A DNA stretch of 64,000 bases, from positions 81,699-145,698 of the forward strand of contig JAEEZY010000012.1 in NCBI GenBank assembly GCA_016292015.1. The letters run 5' to 3'. The translations under genes were made by a program, and so were the position numbers. Below, in pieces: positions 37,616 to 46,340 of this stretch. Below the pieces are notes generated by a model. That model was not told where the DNA came from and searched no databases. It was given only the letters and a program-made list of their open reading frames with translations. The stretch is from Bacteroidales bacterium (lineage in GTDB: Bacteria > Bacteroidota > Bacteroidia > Bacteroidales > P3). The first letter of the stretch is position 1, and each line of letters starts with the position of its first letter.

Positions 37616-38914
37616 TTAGAATCCCGGCTTACCCAGCAGCCTGAACATATTCGTCTTGTATGCCTCCACGCCTGGTTGGTTGAATGGGTTGACTCCGAGT
37701 GTGTAGCCGCTTACCGCGCAAGCATATTCGAACATGTATATCATCTCGCCCAGTACCTCCTCGTCTATTCTCTCTATCTCCATCCCTATCACTGGTACAC
37801 CTCCGTCATAGTGAGCTTTGCGTGTCCCATTCAGTGCGTTGTTGTTCACATAAGTCATAGTCTTTTCGGCTATGTAGTTCAGTCCGTCTATGTTCTCCGC
37901 GTCGTTCGGCACTGTGTATTCTCTTGTCGATTCCTTCACCTCCATCATTGTCTCAAACAGTATCCGCTCCCCCTCCTGCATATATTGTCCCAAAGAGTGC
38001 AGGTCTGTCGTAAAGTTCATGCTGCAGGGCAGTATCCCTTTGCCTTCCTTCCCCTCGCTCTCGCCGTACAACTGTTTCCACCACTCGCTGAAATAACGTA
38101 AGCCATATTTGAACGATGTCAGCACTTCAATCTTGTATCCTTTGCGGTATAGTATGTTGCGTATCGCCGCATAAGTCATCACCGGGCTCTCCTCCATTCT
38201 CTTCGCCTCCGCGCATTCCTTCTGCATCTTCCGTGCCCCTTTCAGAAGATTCCGGATGTCATACCCCGCTGCTGCTATTGGCAGCAACCCAACCGGCGTC
38301 AGCACCGAGAACCGTCCTCCCACATTGTCGGGTATCACAAACTGCGGCAGCCCTTCGGCGCCTGCTATCGAGTGCAGTGCTCCCTTTCTCTCGTCCGTCA
38401 CCACTGCTATCCTCTTCTTCGCATCTTCTTTGCCGTACTTCTTCTCCAGATGCTGCCGGATAAGCCTGAACGCTATCGCGGGTTCCGTCGTGGTGCCCGA
38501 CTTCGAAATTACCACCACCGAGTAATCCTCTTTGTCAAGCCTCTTCAGTAACAGTGCGTAATAGTCTGGATCCATCGTGTGTCCGGCATAAACAATGTTC
38601 GCCCCATTCTTTTTGCGGTCGTTTGTTGCCAGTGCCTCCACTACGGCTCGGGTGCCCAGATATGACCCTCCAATGCCGATAACCACCACCGTCTCTGACA
38701 TCTTGGCTAGTCTCTCTGCTTCTTGCTCCACCCGTTCCACCAACGACTCGTCCGTCCTCGTTGGCAAATCCACCCATCCTAGAAAGTCGTTCCCAGCCCC
38801 ATTGCCGCTCATCAGAACCTCTCTCGCTGCCGCAATCTCGCTGCCTATACCTTCTATCTCTGCTTTGCCGACAAATTTCGACAATGACTCCAAGTTAAGT
38901 TTTATGTGACTCAT
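37616..38914 (-). CDS. pgi: Glucose-6-phosphate isomerase, short type
   Basis: 432 residues, the short form common in Bacteroidales and Firmicutes (E. coli has 549). Interconverts glucose 6-phosphate and fructose 6-phosphate. Two SIS domains: GIGGSYLGTRAVVEAL (about 81-96), VVISKSGTTTEPAIAFR (about 134-150), GGRFSVLTPVGLLPIAAAG (about 200-218) and the C-terminal NPFNQPGVEAYK (about 407-418) with the active-site Lys. First gene of a minus-strand run to 30745. No perfect promoter was found in the 729-bp gap upstream. Confidence 0.95.
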   Translation of the reverse strand: MSHIKLNLESLSKFVGKAEIEGIGSEIAAAREVLMSGNGAGNDFLGWVDLPTRTDESLVERVEQEAERLAKMSETVVVIGIGGSYLGTRAVVEALATNDRKKNGANIVYAGHTMDPDYYALLLKRLDKEDYSVVVISKSGTTTEPAIAFRLIRQHLEKKYGKEDAKKRIAVVTDERKGALHSIAGAEGLPQFVIPDNVGGRFSVLTPVGLLPIAAAGYDIRNLLKGARKMQKECAEAKRMEESPVMTYAAIRNILYRKGYKIEVLTSFKYGLRYFSEWWKQLYGESEGKEGKGILPCSMNFTTDLHSLGQYMQEGERILFETMMEVKESTREYTVPNDAENIDGLNYIAEKTMTYVNNNALNGTRKAHYDGGVPVIGMEIERIDEEVLGEMIYMFEYACAVSGYTLGVNPFNQPGVEAYKTNMFRLLGKPGF

Positions 38915-39017
38915 ATCCGTATGTGTTTGTTAGTGACTGTCAAATGTTAGCTACGACCTATTATATATTAACGTATCAACCTCGCCATTGGTATATCCAA
39001 CCTTAAAAATCATCTTT

Positions 39018-39127
39018 TCCCCACCACCTCCTTTGTTCCTTTCAAGTACCTTCCAAGTACCTACAAACCTCCTATCCCAGTCCTACAAAACACCTACAAA
39101 TGTCCTACAAAAGTCCTAGGCCCCATG
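39018..39127. repeat. Intergenic 11-bp degenerate tandem array (10 units)
   Basis: Ten consecutive 11-mers, nine of them ending in CC: TCCCCACCACC, TCCTTTGTTCC, TTTCAAGTACC, TTCCAAGTACC, TACAAACCTCC, TATCCCAGTCC, TACAAAACACC, TACAAATGTCC, TACAAAAGTCC, TAGGCCCCATG. The array lies between the divergent pgi and ompA genes. The rest of the gap (38915-39643) is AT-rich and, apart from the ompA promoter, empty. Confidence 0.75.
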
Positions 39128-39525
39128 TTCAATACTTTGATTTTCACCATTTATCATCTGTGTTCTCATGATTAATTAAATGATTGCCATTACTTTCTGT
39201 TGCGGAAACCACGTCTTTTCATGGCAACGCAAAGTGATCCCATTCAACCGACGATTGTACCGACTCCTTTCGGCTCATTCTTTTCCGCCTCCGTATCGAA
39301 CGCCTGGCATATACTTGACATAATGTCAATACCCATATCGATTCCCCAAGTCATTCTAAAATGTTCAAAATTCACGCATACAAATTTCCATTACATTACT
39401 GTTTCTTGTCAATCACCATCATTTCTGACGGAAATTTCAAGATGTCATAGCTCTGTCATCCAAGCTATTAACACCGATATGTGAAAAAATATCGCCGTAA
39501 GATTCCCTTGTTCAAAAAAAATAAG

Positions 39526-39533
39526 TACTTTTG
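39526..39533 (+). promoter_or_regulatory. -7 element of ompA
   Basis: TACTTTTG matches TAnnTTTG, with TTG at 39508-39510 upstream. The 110-nt leader contains small stems TGGG/CCCA (39568-39579) and AACGC/GCGTT (39616-39628), the latter ending 15 nt before the ATG and able to influence translation. Confidence 0.6.
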
Positions 39534-39643
39534 CAATTTGAAACTATCAAGTCGAAGTATGGGCATTGGGTTCTCCCACACGGAGATTCATCAGTTAAGA
39601 ACCTCTATTAACAAAAACGCTACGCGTTAAAAATCAAACACAA

Positions 39644-40849
39644 ATGACAAAGAAATTTTTACAATTTGGATTGCTGCTGTCCATTTTGAGTTTCTCTATG
39701 AGCGCTTTTGCTCAGGACAAGGAGAAACCAAGAGTGCAAGACTACCCGCGTGTGGGGTTCTGGAGCAACTGGTCAATCGGTGCTGATCTCGGTCTGAACA
39801 TTCAGATGAACCAGCAGAACGGCTCTATTTACCGTTCTCTCGGTCTCGGTGCCCACGGCTTCTTCCAGAAGAAATTCCACCCCCTGTGGAACGTCAGACT
39901 TTATCTCGGTGTTCCGAGAATCACCAAAGACGCTAACGGCCCCGCCGACCGTTACGCTGCCGCAGGTGCCGACATGATGTGGTCGCTGATGAACGCCATC
40001 AGCTACGATCCCGACCGCAAGGTTGACCTCTTCATCATGGCCGGTAACGGCATCAGCTTCCTTCTGGGTGGCTCTGGTGCAAATGGCAAATGGAGCCTCT
40101 ATTCACGTGGCGGTATGGAGTTCGACTGGTATGTCAGCAAACACTCCACCATCTTCATCGATGGTCTCGTAGGTGTTTATGACGTCGTGCATCCCAAACG
40201 TTGGTTCTCCGGCAGCTCAGAGATTGGAGCCTGCAACGCTTATGTAGGCCTTGGCTATATGTACAACTTCGGCCTCACCAAGGCCGACCAGGAGCTCTTC
40301 GCTCAGAAAAACGCCGCCAACAACTGCGACGCTCTCAACGACCAGATCAACGACCTCGCTTCCGAGCTCGCCTCATGCAAACAGAACGAGCGCCGTCTTG
40401 AAGACCGTGTGAACGACCTCGAGAACGAGCTCGCCATGTGCAAGAAGAACAATAACGACGCCGCCAACAGCGAACTCCAGAAACGTATTGACCAGATGAA
40501 GGCCGACCAGCTTAAATACTACGCTATGCCGTTCTCCATCAACTACGCTACCAATCAGTCCGAGGTTCCCGCTGGCGAACAGGTCAAGGTCAAGACCATC
40601 GCCAAGATTATGGACGAGGACAAGGATCTCAAACTCAAGATTGTTGGTTTCTGCGATGCTACCGGTTCCGACGAAGTCAATCAGAAACTCTCCGAGAAAC
40701 GTGCCGAGAATGTCAAGAAAATGCTTGTCAACAAGTATGGCATTGCTGAGGACCGTCTCACTACCGAGGGTAAGGGCAAGACCATCGTCTTCGGTGATGG
40801 CGCTTGCGCTATCGACCGCCGTGTTTCCTTCTACCGCGAGATCGAATAA
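39644..40849 (+). CDS. OmpA-family outer-membrane protein
   Basis: 401 residues. A signal peptide (1-24, ending AFAQD) is followed by an N-terminal beta-barrel (about 40-215), a coiled-coil segment with regular Asn/Leu/Glu spacing (about 225-290) and a C-terminal OmpA peptidoglycan-binding domain (about 295-400) with FSINYATNQSEV and GFCDATGSDEVNQKLSEKRAENVKKML. It anchors the outer membrane to peptidoglycan; Bacteroidales homologues are abundant and immunogenic. Codon use is CGT/CTC/AAG-rich, as in highly expressed genes. Single gene with its own promoter and a strong terminator. Confidence 0.94.
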   Translation: MTKKFLQFGLLLSILSFSMSAFAQDKEKPRVQDYPRVGFWSNWSIGADLGLNIQMNQQNGSIYRSLGLGAHGFFQKKFHPLWNVRLYLGVPRITKDANGPADRYAAAGADMMWSLMNAISYDPDRKVDLFIMAGNGISFLLGGSGANGKWSLYSRGGMEFDWYVSKHSTIFIDGLVGVYDVVHPKRWFSGSSEIGACNAYVGLGYMYNFGLTKADQELFAQKNAANNCDALNDQINDLASELASCKQNERRLEDRVNDLENELAMCKKNNNDAANSELQKRIDQMKADQLKYYAMPFSINYATNQSEVPAGEQVKVKTIAKIMDEDKDLKLKIVGFCDATGSDEVNQKLSEKRAENVKKMLVNKYGIAEDRLTTEGKGKTIVFGDGACAIDRRVSFYREIE

Positions 40850-40873
40850 TCTTAGGATAGATAAAAAGCAGCT

Positions 40874-40912
40874 GAAGAGAGCCGTTGGTTTCAACGGCTC
40901 TCTTCTTTTATT
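40874..40912 (+). terminator. Rho-independent terminator of ompA
   Basis: GAAGAGAGCCGTTG (40874-40887) pairs perfectly over 14 bp with CAACGGCTCTCTTC (40892-40905), GTTT loop, followed by TTTTATT. Confidence 0.93.
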
Positions 40913-41087
40913 ATACAACCAATTCTCGTTTCAATGGGATACAATGCGGACTGTTTTTCCGACAGAATGTGATTAAATCCCCACGTCTATTATAATATTG
41001 ACCACTCTTGTTGAAGATAGTACAGCATCTCTGGTATTTCTTTCCCTCTTTGATTGCACATCTAATATCCTTTCCCTCCAGATAATA

Positions 41088-41120
41088 GTAGAGGTCCGCA
41101 GCATTGCTGCGGACCTCTAC
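41088..41120 (-). terminator. Hairpin terminator behind ssb
   Basis: GTAGAGGTCCGCAGC (41088-41102) and GCTGCGGACCTCTAC (41106-41120) form a perfect 15-bp stem with an ATT loop, 34 bp beyond the ssb stop codon. On the minus strand it is followed by TATTATC. Together with 40874-40912 it separates the converging ompA and ssb genes. Confidence 0.8.
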
Positions 41121-41153
41121 TTCAGTAAACCTCAGGAATACCCCCCCCCTGGT

Positions 41154-41606
41154 TTAGAATGGAAAGTCGCTCAGCGGCTCCGTATTTTCGTTGAGTATCG
41201 ATGCCAGCGGGTCGTTGTTTGCCGCTGGTTGTTGGTTCTCTTCGTTGCGTTGGCGATTGCCGATCACCACAAAGTTGTCAGCAACCACCTCTGTGATGTA
41301 GCGCTTGTTGTGCTCCTTGTCCTCCCACGAACGTGTCTGCAGGTGTCCTTCCACATACAACTGCGTTCCCTTGTGCAGAATCTTTTCTGCTATGTCTGCC
41401 AGCGCACGCCAGCATACTACATTGTGCCACTCCGTCACCTCTGTTTTCTCCCCCTCGCGGTTGCGATGAAGTTCCGTTGTCGCCAATGGGAAGGTTGCTT
41501 TTTTTACCGTCGTTGTACCGTCGGCTCTTGCTTCACAGGGAAAAGTGACCACATCGGGGTTCTTTCCCAAATTTCCGATTAAAATAACTTTGTTGACTCC
41601 TATCAT
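41154..41606 (-). CDS. ssb: Single-stranded DNA-binding protein
   Basis: 150 residues. One OB fold (1-110) starting MIGVNKVILIGNLGKNPDV with EWHNVVCWRALADIAEKIL near 69-87. A Gln/Asn-rich linker follows, then the acidic C-terminal tip SDFPF that recruits repair and replication partners. The family motif WHxVVxW/F is intact. Monocistronic, ending at the hairpin 41088-41120. The AT-rich gap upstream (41607-41931) has no gene and probably holds both the ssb and rpmB promoters. Confidence 0.95.
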   Translation of the reverse strand: MIGVNKVILIGNLGKNPDVVTFPCEARADGTTTVKKATFPLATTELHRNREGEKTEVTEWHNVVCWRALADIAEKILHKGTQLYVEGHLQTRSWEDKEHNKRYITEVVADNFVVIGNRQRNEENQQPAANNDPLASILNENTEPLSDFPF

Positions 41607-41848
41607 AATGTTTAAATTTTAGTCTTTTCCTATTATAGTTTCTTCTCAATAAAATGTTGAAAAATTCACTTGCACTTTAGTAAATAAACCCCAAAATCAC
41701 TTGTAACTGCCTGAAAAATCTATGTTAAAACCGTTTTTGTGTTTATATCTATTATGTTGATTTATTTTATTATACGATTAGCAAAATGTTAAAAAATTGT
41801 TAAATATTTATTGAACCCATTAAAATGTTTTGCTGTGTTGAAAAAAAA

Positions 41849-41860
41849 TACGACTTTTGC
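41849..41860 (+). promoter_or_regulatory. Possible -7 element of rpmB-rpsU
   Basis: TACGACTTTTGC resembles the -7 box but has two extra bases between TA and TTTG. It lies about 72 bp before the rpmB ATG in an AT-rich stretch. Confidence 0.35.
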
Positions 41861-41931
41861 AATCCGTTTTCCGATGGGAATACCCTCATTAGATACATTA
41901 AAACGTATATAAACAAAAAAAATTATACACC

Positions 41932-42171
41932 ATGTCAAAGATTTGTGAAATTACTGGAAAGAAAGTTGTTGTTGGTAACAATGTTTCCCATTCGCGCATC
42001 CATACAAAGCGCACCTTCTCGCCCAACCTCCAGACAAAAAAATTCTACATCCCCGAAGAGGATATGTGGATCACACTCAAGGTTTCAGCAAAAGGTATGC
42101 GTATCATCAATAAGAAAGGTGTTCTTGCAGCACTTTCCGATGCAGCAGCACAGGGCCATTTCAAATTCTAA
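41932..42171 (+). CDS. rpmB: 50S ribosomal protein L28
   Basis: 79 residues. The N-terminal CEITGKKVVVGNNVSHSRIHTKRTF (5-29) is diagnostic, and the C-terminus GMRIINKKGVLAAL fits. In many Bacteroidales rpmB is followed by rpmG and a DUF4295 gene; here rpsU follows 56 bp downstream instead. Confidence 0.95.
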   Translation: MSKICEITGKKVVVGNNVSHSRIHTKRTFSPNLQTKKFYIPEEDMWITLKVSAKGMRIINKKGVLAALSDAAAQGHFKF

Positions 42172-42227
42172 GTTTGAAGACAGTTAAAATTTTTTATTAA
42201 TCCTTTAACAAGAAAGAGGTATTTACA

Positions 42228-42425
42228 ATGATCGTAGTTCCAATTAAAGAAGGTGACAACATCGAAAGAGCGTTGAAGAAACTCAAAAGAAAATTTGACA
42301 AGACAGGAGCCGTAAAAGAACTCCGTCGCCGTCAGCAGTTCACCAAACCTTCTGTGGTAGCACGTGAGCGCAAGCTCCATGCCATCTATGTTCAGCATCT
42401 CCGTCAGCAGGAGCTCGACAAATAA
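42228..42425 (+). CDS. rpsU: 30S ribosomal protein S21
   Basis: 65 residues. The start MIVVPIKEGDNIERALKKLKRKFDKTG and the basic ELRRRQQF-KPSVVARER segment are typical of S21, which helps mRNA engagement on the small subunit. It shares a transcript with rpmB and ends at the hairpin 42453-42485. Confidence 0.95.
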   Translation: MIVVPIKEGDNIERALKKLKRKFDKTGAVKELRRRQQFTKPSVVARERKLHAIYVQHLRQQELDK

Positions 42426-42452
42426 GAGCATAGAGACAATACGAATCAGAGA

Positions 42453-42485
42453 AATCAGGCGGCATCCATTTGGGGCCGCCTGATT
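42453..42485. terminator. Hairpin between rpsU and the convergent U32 gene
   Basis: AATCAGGCGGC (42453-42463) pairs over 11 bp with GCCGCCTGATT (42475-42485). T-content behind it is modest on both sides; it probably ends both transcripts. Confidence 0.75.
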
Positions 42486-42523
42486 ACTTTATATTGCGAT
42501 TAGTCGCTCGCTACGGGTTTGGC

Positions 42524-43774
42524 TTAAAACTCGTCAATTACCTTGTCAACCCTGTATAGCTTGTCGCCTCGGTGAACAGGAGATCCTGTCTTGAAACTGA
42601 AAACATCGCCTTGCGTTACCTTTTGTACTTCGCCACTGTCTAGACGTAGTCCTGTGATAGTGCCACGGTAAACTCCCGTTGTTTGGCCGGTTATCATAAC
42701 CTCTTCGCCTATAGATAATGATTCTGAGGTCTGCATTCTGGCTTCGGCGACACCGATGCGATTGAAATAATTGGTCACGACACCGAGGAATACTTTATTT
42801 TCAGTAGCCTGCGAGCCGTAGCGCTCGGCCCATTCGCCCATTTTGCGTCCCAGATAGTAGCCGTCCCAGAAACCGCGGTTGAATACTGTACGAAGCCGTT
42901 CGGTGAGTCTGTCTATCAGTTCAGGTGTGTACCGGTCAGCCTCGATTGCATTCAACGCCTCTTTATAGCATGTCACGACTGTCTGCACATAGTCGGCACT
43001 GCGGCCACGTCCTTCGATTTTCAACACCCTCACACCGGCTTTTACTATCTTGTCGAGGAAACCGATGGTGCAGAGGTCTTTGGGCGACATGATGTATTTG
43101 TTGTCCACCACTAGCTCAATGTCGGACTCGAGGTCTTTGACCAGATACTCGCGGCGGCAAAGCTGCAAGCAGGCTCCGCGGTTAGCGGAGTAGTTGTAGT
43201 TGTCAAGGCTAAGGTAGCACTTGCCAGAGACCGACATGCAGAGGGCACCGTGGGCGAAGACCTCTATCTGCACCAGTTCGCCTTTGGGTCCGCGGATGTC
43301 CTGTTCGGCTATGGCTTTGGTTATGTCTGCAACTTGTTTCAGTGAGAGTTCGCGGGCGGTAACTACAACATCTGCGAAGCGGGAGTAGTAGCGTACGGCT
43401 TCCAGATTGGAAATGTTGCACTGTGTGGAGGCGTGGATTTCGACGCCGATGCTGTGGGCGTACTCCATCACGGCAAAGTCGGAGGCTATGATGGCGGAGA
43501 TGCCTACCTCGCGGGCTTTGTCTATGATGGCGCGCATCTCATCGAGTTCGTCGTCATAGATGATGGTGTTCACGGTGAGGTAGGTGCGCACTCCGTGCTG
43601 GCGTGCGGTGTCGGCGATACGCTGCATGTCGTCGAGGGAGAAGTTGTTGGCCGAGCGTGAGCGCATGTTGAGTTTGCCCACACCGAAGTAAACCGAGTCG
43701 GCACCTGCTTGGATGGCAGCCATCAGAGACTCGTAAGAGCCGACGGGAGCCATGATTTCTATCTTGTTCGTCAT
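42524..43774 (-). CDS. U32 family protein, probable tRNA 5-hydroxyuridine synthase (TrhP/YegQ-like)
   Basis: 416 residues from the ATG at 43774, which forms a 4-bp ATGA overlap with the stop of the upstream hydrolase gene; an upstream in-frame extension would lie inside that gene. A TIM-barrel-like N-terminal half with EIMAPVGSYESLMAAIQAGADSVYFG (6-31) leads to a cysteine cluster GALCMSVSGKCYLS and NRGACLQLCRREY (about 176-210) and KIEGRGRSADYV (about 250). In E. coli this branch (TrhP) makes ho5U34 in tRNA from prephenate; the four Cys probably hold an Fe-S cluster. The older peptidase label comes from a distant relative. A C-terminal beta-barrel (about 335-416) fits the family. Confidence 0.85.
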   Translation of the reverse strand: MTNKIEIMAPVGSYESLMAAIQAGADSVYFGVGKLNMRSRSANNFSLDDMQRIADTARQHGVRTYLTVNTIIYDDELDEMRAIIDKAREVGISAIIASDFAVMEYAHSIGVEIHASTQCNISNLEAVRYYSRFADVVVTARELSLKQVADITKAIAEQDIRGPKGELVQIEVFAHGALCMSVSGKCYLSLDNYNYSANRGACLQLCRREYLVKDLESDIELVVDNKYIMSPKDLCTIGFLDKIVKAGVRVLKIEGRGRSADYVQTVVTCYKEALNAIEADRYTPELIDRLTERLRTVFNRGFWDGYYLGRKMGEWAERYGSQATENKVFLGVVTNYFNRIGVAEARMQTSESLSIGEEVMITGQTTGVYRGTITGLRLDSGEVQKVTQGDVFSFKTGSPVHRGDKLYRVDKVIDEF

Positions 43775-44691
43775 CGGGTGTAGAGCTGAATGATGTTCAT
43801 CTTGGTCCATTTGTTGGGCTTGAGGGCTTCGTCTTCGCACTTGGCGTCGTAGTAGGTGACGCGGCCGGCAAGGGCGGCATTTACAAATGCCTCAAACTCA
43901 TGGATGGTGTCGGGGAGGTAGCCGGCAACTTCGTGTCCGCGGCCTTTGAAACGCATAATCCAGTAGGGGTAGCGGTTTTTCTTGAAGCGGTGCTTGGCGA
44001 GCCATGAGGCACCGGCCAGCCGGTGCTTGCCTACATGGAATGTTTTGTAGAAGACTATCTTGTCTTCGGTGCCGTGGAAGAAACAGGTGGGTGCTGGGGG
44101 GGTTTTGTATTTCAGTTTGCCTTGTGTCTCAAAAACGGCTCCGGCGTATGGTATTACGGCGGCAGGTTTCCAGCCTTCGGGCAATACGGAGGCTTCAAGA
44201 CGGGAATTGGCGCGGCAATAGTCGGTTTGGAGTATGGTTACGGCACCTGCGCTGTTACCGGTGAGGATTATCTTCGATGGGTCGATGGCTAGTTGTCCGC
44301 TGTTGTCAACGAGGTAGCGCAGCGCGGCACAGCAGTCTTCGGTGGCGACGCGGATGGAGCTGTCGAAGTAGTCGAAGACCTTCGTCCACTTGATATTGTC
44401 GGGGGACATGCGTTTGAGCCAGAGCCTATAGTCGATGGATACGGCGGTGAAGCCGCGGTCGGCCAGAATACGGCATGCTTTGACGGACATGCTGTCGTTG
44501 CGCGCACCTACCACAAATCCACCCCCGAAGACATAGACCACCGTGGCGTGATCGGGGCGGGGGTTGGAGGGACGGTAGATGTCGAGTTTGAGTTCCTGAT
44601 CGCCTCTTGTTGTATAGGTATAGGTTTCCTGGGCGACGGAAAGGGTTGTGATGCAGATGAATAGGGTTAGAATTAGGGTTTTTGTCTTCAT
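43771..44691 (-). CDS. Secreted alpha/beta hydrolase (esterase/lipase-like)
   Basis: 306 residues. A signal peptide (1-20, ending VAQ) is followed by an alpha/beta hydrolase fold: oxyanion box VFGGGFVVG (about 51-59, with Phe where HGGG is usual), nucleophile motif GNSAG (Ser about 145), the acid Asp in FHGTEDKI (about 213) and His in GRGHEVAGY (about 268). The closest groups are BD-FAE/acetyl-esterase types acting on carbohydrate esters; the substrate is not certain. The U32 gene overlaps by 4 bp, and the lipoprotein gene starts 39 bp upstream. Confidence 0.85.
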   Translation of the reverse strand: MKTKTLILTLFICITTLSVAQETYTYTTRGDQELKLDIYRPSNPRPDHATVVYVFGGGFVVGARNDSMSVKACRILADRGFTAVSIDYRLWLKRMSPDNIKWTKVFDYFDSSIRVATEDCCAALRYLVDNSGQLAIDPSKIILTGNSAGAVTILQTDYCRANSRLEASVLPEGWKPAAVIPYAGAVFETQGKLKYKTPPAPTCFFHGTEDKIVFYKTFHVGKHRLAGASWLAKHRFKKNRYPYWIMRFKGRGHEVAGYLPDTIHEFEAFVNAALAGRVTYYDAKCEDEALKPNKWTKMNIIQLYTR

Positions 44692-44730
44692 TGGGTGAGA
44701 GTTGAGTGAGCGTTGAGTGGGAGGAAGGTG

Positions 44731-45465
44731 CTATTTGTTTATGACGTTGAAGTCGTAGGTGAGGCCGGTGTTGATGGTGAAAGGCATGTAGATGGCGTTG
44801 GCTCCAGCGAAGGGGTCTGGGTCGGAACCGGTGCCGCGGAGATAGCAGTAGCCCAGGTTGAGGGTCCATTTGAGGCGTTTGCCGCCAGCGCGGAGGAAGA
44901 TCTGAGGCTCGACGAGTGCTGCCGGGACGGTGGAGCGCATGATGGATTCGGGCTGCGTTTCGGTGGCAGGCTTGGTGTTGACGATGTTGGGGAAGAGGCA
45001 GCCGGCTTTGAGGCCGAGGCCGATGTCGACGTGGCCATTTGCTAGGCCCGCCCATCCGAAGTCGGCCTGAAGGAATGGAAGGTGATAGAGGGCGGAGAAG
45101 GTGCGCCCGTTGTTCTTGTCGTTCCAGTTGTTGCCGCCGAGGCCGTAGCCCACGTAGCCTTCGAGTACGGCTTTGTTCCAAGCCTTGAATGCGCCTGCGG
45201 CGACTTGACCGTAGCCGCCTGCGGCACCGTTCCAGTTGGCGTGGGCCTGAACGGCGAGCCAGTCGGTGGCGCCGTAGGAGACGGTGGCGCCCAGCCAGGC
45301 GTCGCCGAAGGGGGCGGATAGGCCGAGGCTGCCGTTGACTTGGAGTTCGCCTTTTTCGTGGATGAGAGGCATTTCGACAACCTGCGGGCGGTAGGCGATG
45401 CAGGAGGTGAGAGCCATTGAGATGAGCGATGCTATGGTCAGAAAGGTTAAATTGAGTCTTTTCAT
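44731..45465 (-). CDS. Outer-membrane lipoprotein with beta-barrel-like repeats, unknown function
   Basis: 244 residues. A signal peptide with lipobox LTSC (lipidated Cys at about 22) is followed by amphipathic alternating strands rich in Gly, Ala and aromatic residues (AWLGATVSYGATDWLAVQAH, GYVGYGLGG and so on) and a final TINTGLTYDFNV strand, typical of small outer-membrane barrels. No specific family was recognised. It is 39 bp before the hydrolase and the first gene of that three-gene run. The combination of lipidation and barrel strands is unusual but seen in Bacteroidota. Confidence 0.75.
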   Translation of the reverse strand: MKRLNLTFLTIASLISMALTSCIAYRPQVVEMPLIHEKGELQVNGSLGLSAPFGDAWLGATVSYGATDWLAVQAHANWNGAAGGYGQVAAGAFKAWNKAVLEGYVGYGLGGNNWNDKNNGRTFSALYHLPFLQADFGWAGLANGHVDIGLGLKAGCLFPNIVNTKPATETQPESIMRSTVPAALVEPQIFLRAGGKRLKWTLNLGYCYLRGTGSDPDPFAGANAIYMPFTINTGLTYDFNVINK

Positions 45466-45585
45466 GGCTTGTGTGTTTTAATACTATATGTTTTTTTGTG
45501 CCGCGTGGGCACTTTTTATTTCATTTTTTACGCAATATACGGCGGCTTGTTACGTTAATTGATAAAAATTTTAAACCCTTTAATC

Positions 45586-46293
45586 ATGAGTGAAAACCAG
45601 TTATCCTCGAAAAAGAGCGTCATTATAGGCGTGAGCCTGATAGTGGCAGCGTTTGTGCTTGGCCTGATGATGTTGTTCACGGTCAGGACTTTCAAATCGT
45701 TTGACGACACGGTGTCGGTGCGCGGACTGTGCGAGCGGGAGGTGCCTGCCGACCGTGTGGCGTTCCGCATCAGCTACTCGGAGAAGGCTAACAGCCTTTC
45801 TGAGGCTCGCAACATCATCGACCGCCACAACCAGGCTATCATAGCCAAGCTGAAAGAGGCGGGCATAGAGGATTCGGAGATATTCTACGGCAGCCCGAGC
45901 ATGGACGACCGCTACACGTGGAGCAACGACGTGTCGAAAATCACCTACCGCTACACGGCAAGCCAGTCGATCAACGTCTATACGTCAAAGATGGACGTTA
46001 TCACGAAGCTGCAGAACACGCTGGAATCGGACCTGCTGAAGGATGACATACTGGTGAGCAGCTATGCCGACTACCAGTTCCTGGGCCTGAACGAGATTAA
46101 GCCCGACATGATTGCGGAGAGCTTGGTGAAGGCACGCGAGAGCGCCGAGGAATTTGCCAAGAACAGCCACAGCAAGATCGGCAAGATGCGTACCGCTTCG
46201 CAGGGCTACTTCGAGGTGAACGACCTGGACGAGACGACCCCGCAGATGAAGAAAGTGCGTGTGGTGACAACCGTTGAGTACTACCTGAAATAA
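45586..46293 (+). CDS. SIMPL-domain protein (YggE/BP26-like)
   Basis: 235 residues from the ATG at 45586. One N-terminal membrane helix (about 11-33) is followed by a SIMPL domain (about 40-235) with VSVRGLCEREVPADRVAFRI and the final KKVRVVTTVEYYLK. E. coli YggE, a relative, lowers oxidative stress, but the family's biochemistry is unclear. Transcribed divergently from the lipoprotein gene at 44731 and followed by lpxK after 47 bp. Confidence 0.88.
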   Translation: MSENQLSSKKSVIIGVSLIVAAFVLGLMMLFTVRTFKSFDDTVSVRGLCEREVPADRVAFRISYSEKANSLSEARNIIDRHNQAIIAKLKEAGIEDSEIFYGSPSMDDRYTWSNDVSKITYRYTASQSINVYTSKMDVITKLQNTLESDLLKDDILVSSYADYQFLGLNEIKPDMIAESLVKARESAEEFAKNSHSKIGKMRTASQGYFEVNDLDETTPQMKKVRVVTTVEYYLK

Positions 46294-46340
46294 GACGCTG
46301 ACGGAAGGTTATTTTATTGTTTTACGAGAAGAGAAAAGAC

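Noticed and set aside
39200..39484. 94-codon open frame between pgi and ompA
   Set aside because: AT-rich spacer sequence with low-complexity translation and no recognisable domain.
41607..41931. AT-rich region between ssb and rpmB as a replication origin
   Set aside because: No DnaA-box-like TTATCCACA cluster and no dnaA or dnaN nearby; a double promoter region is enough to explain it.
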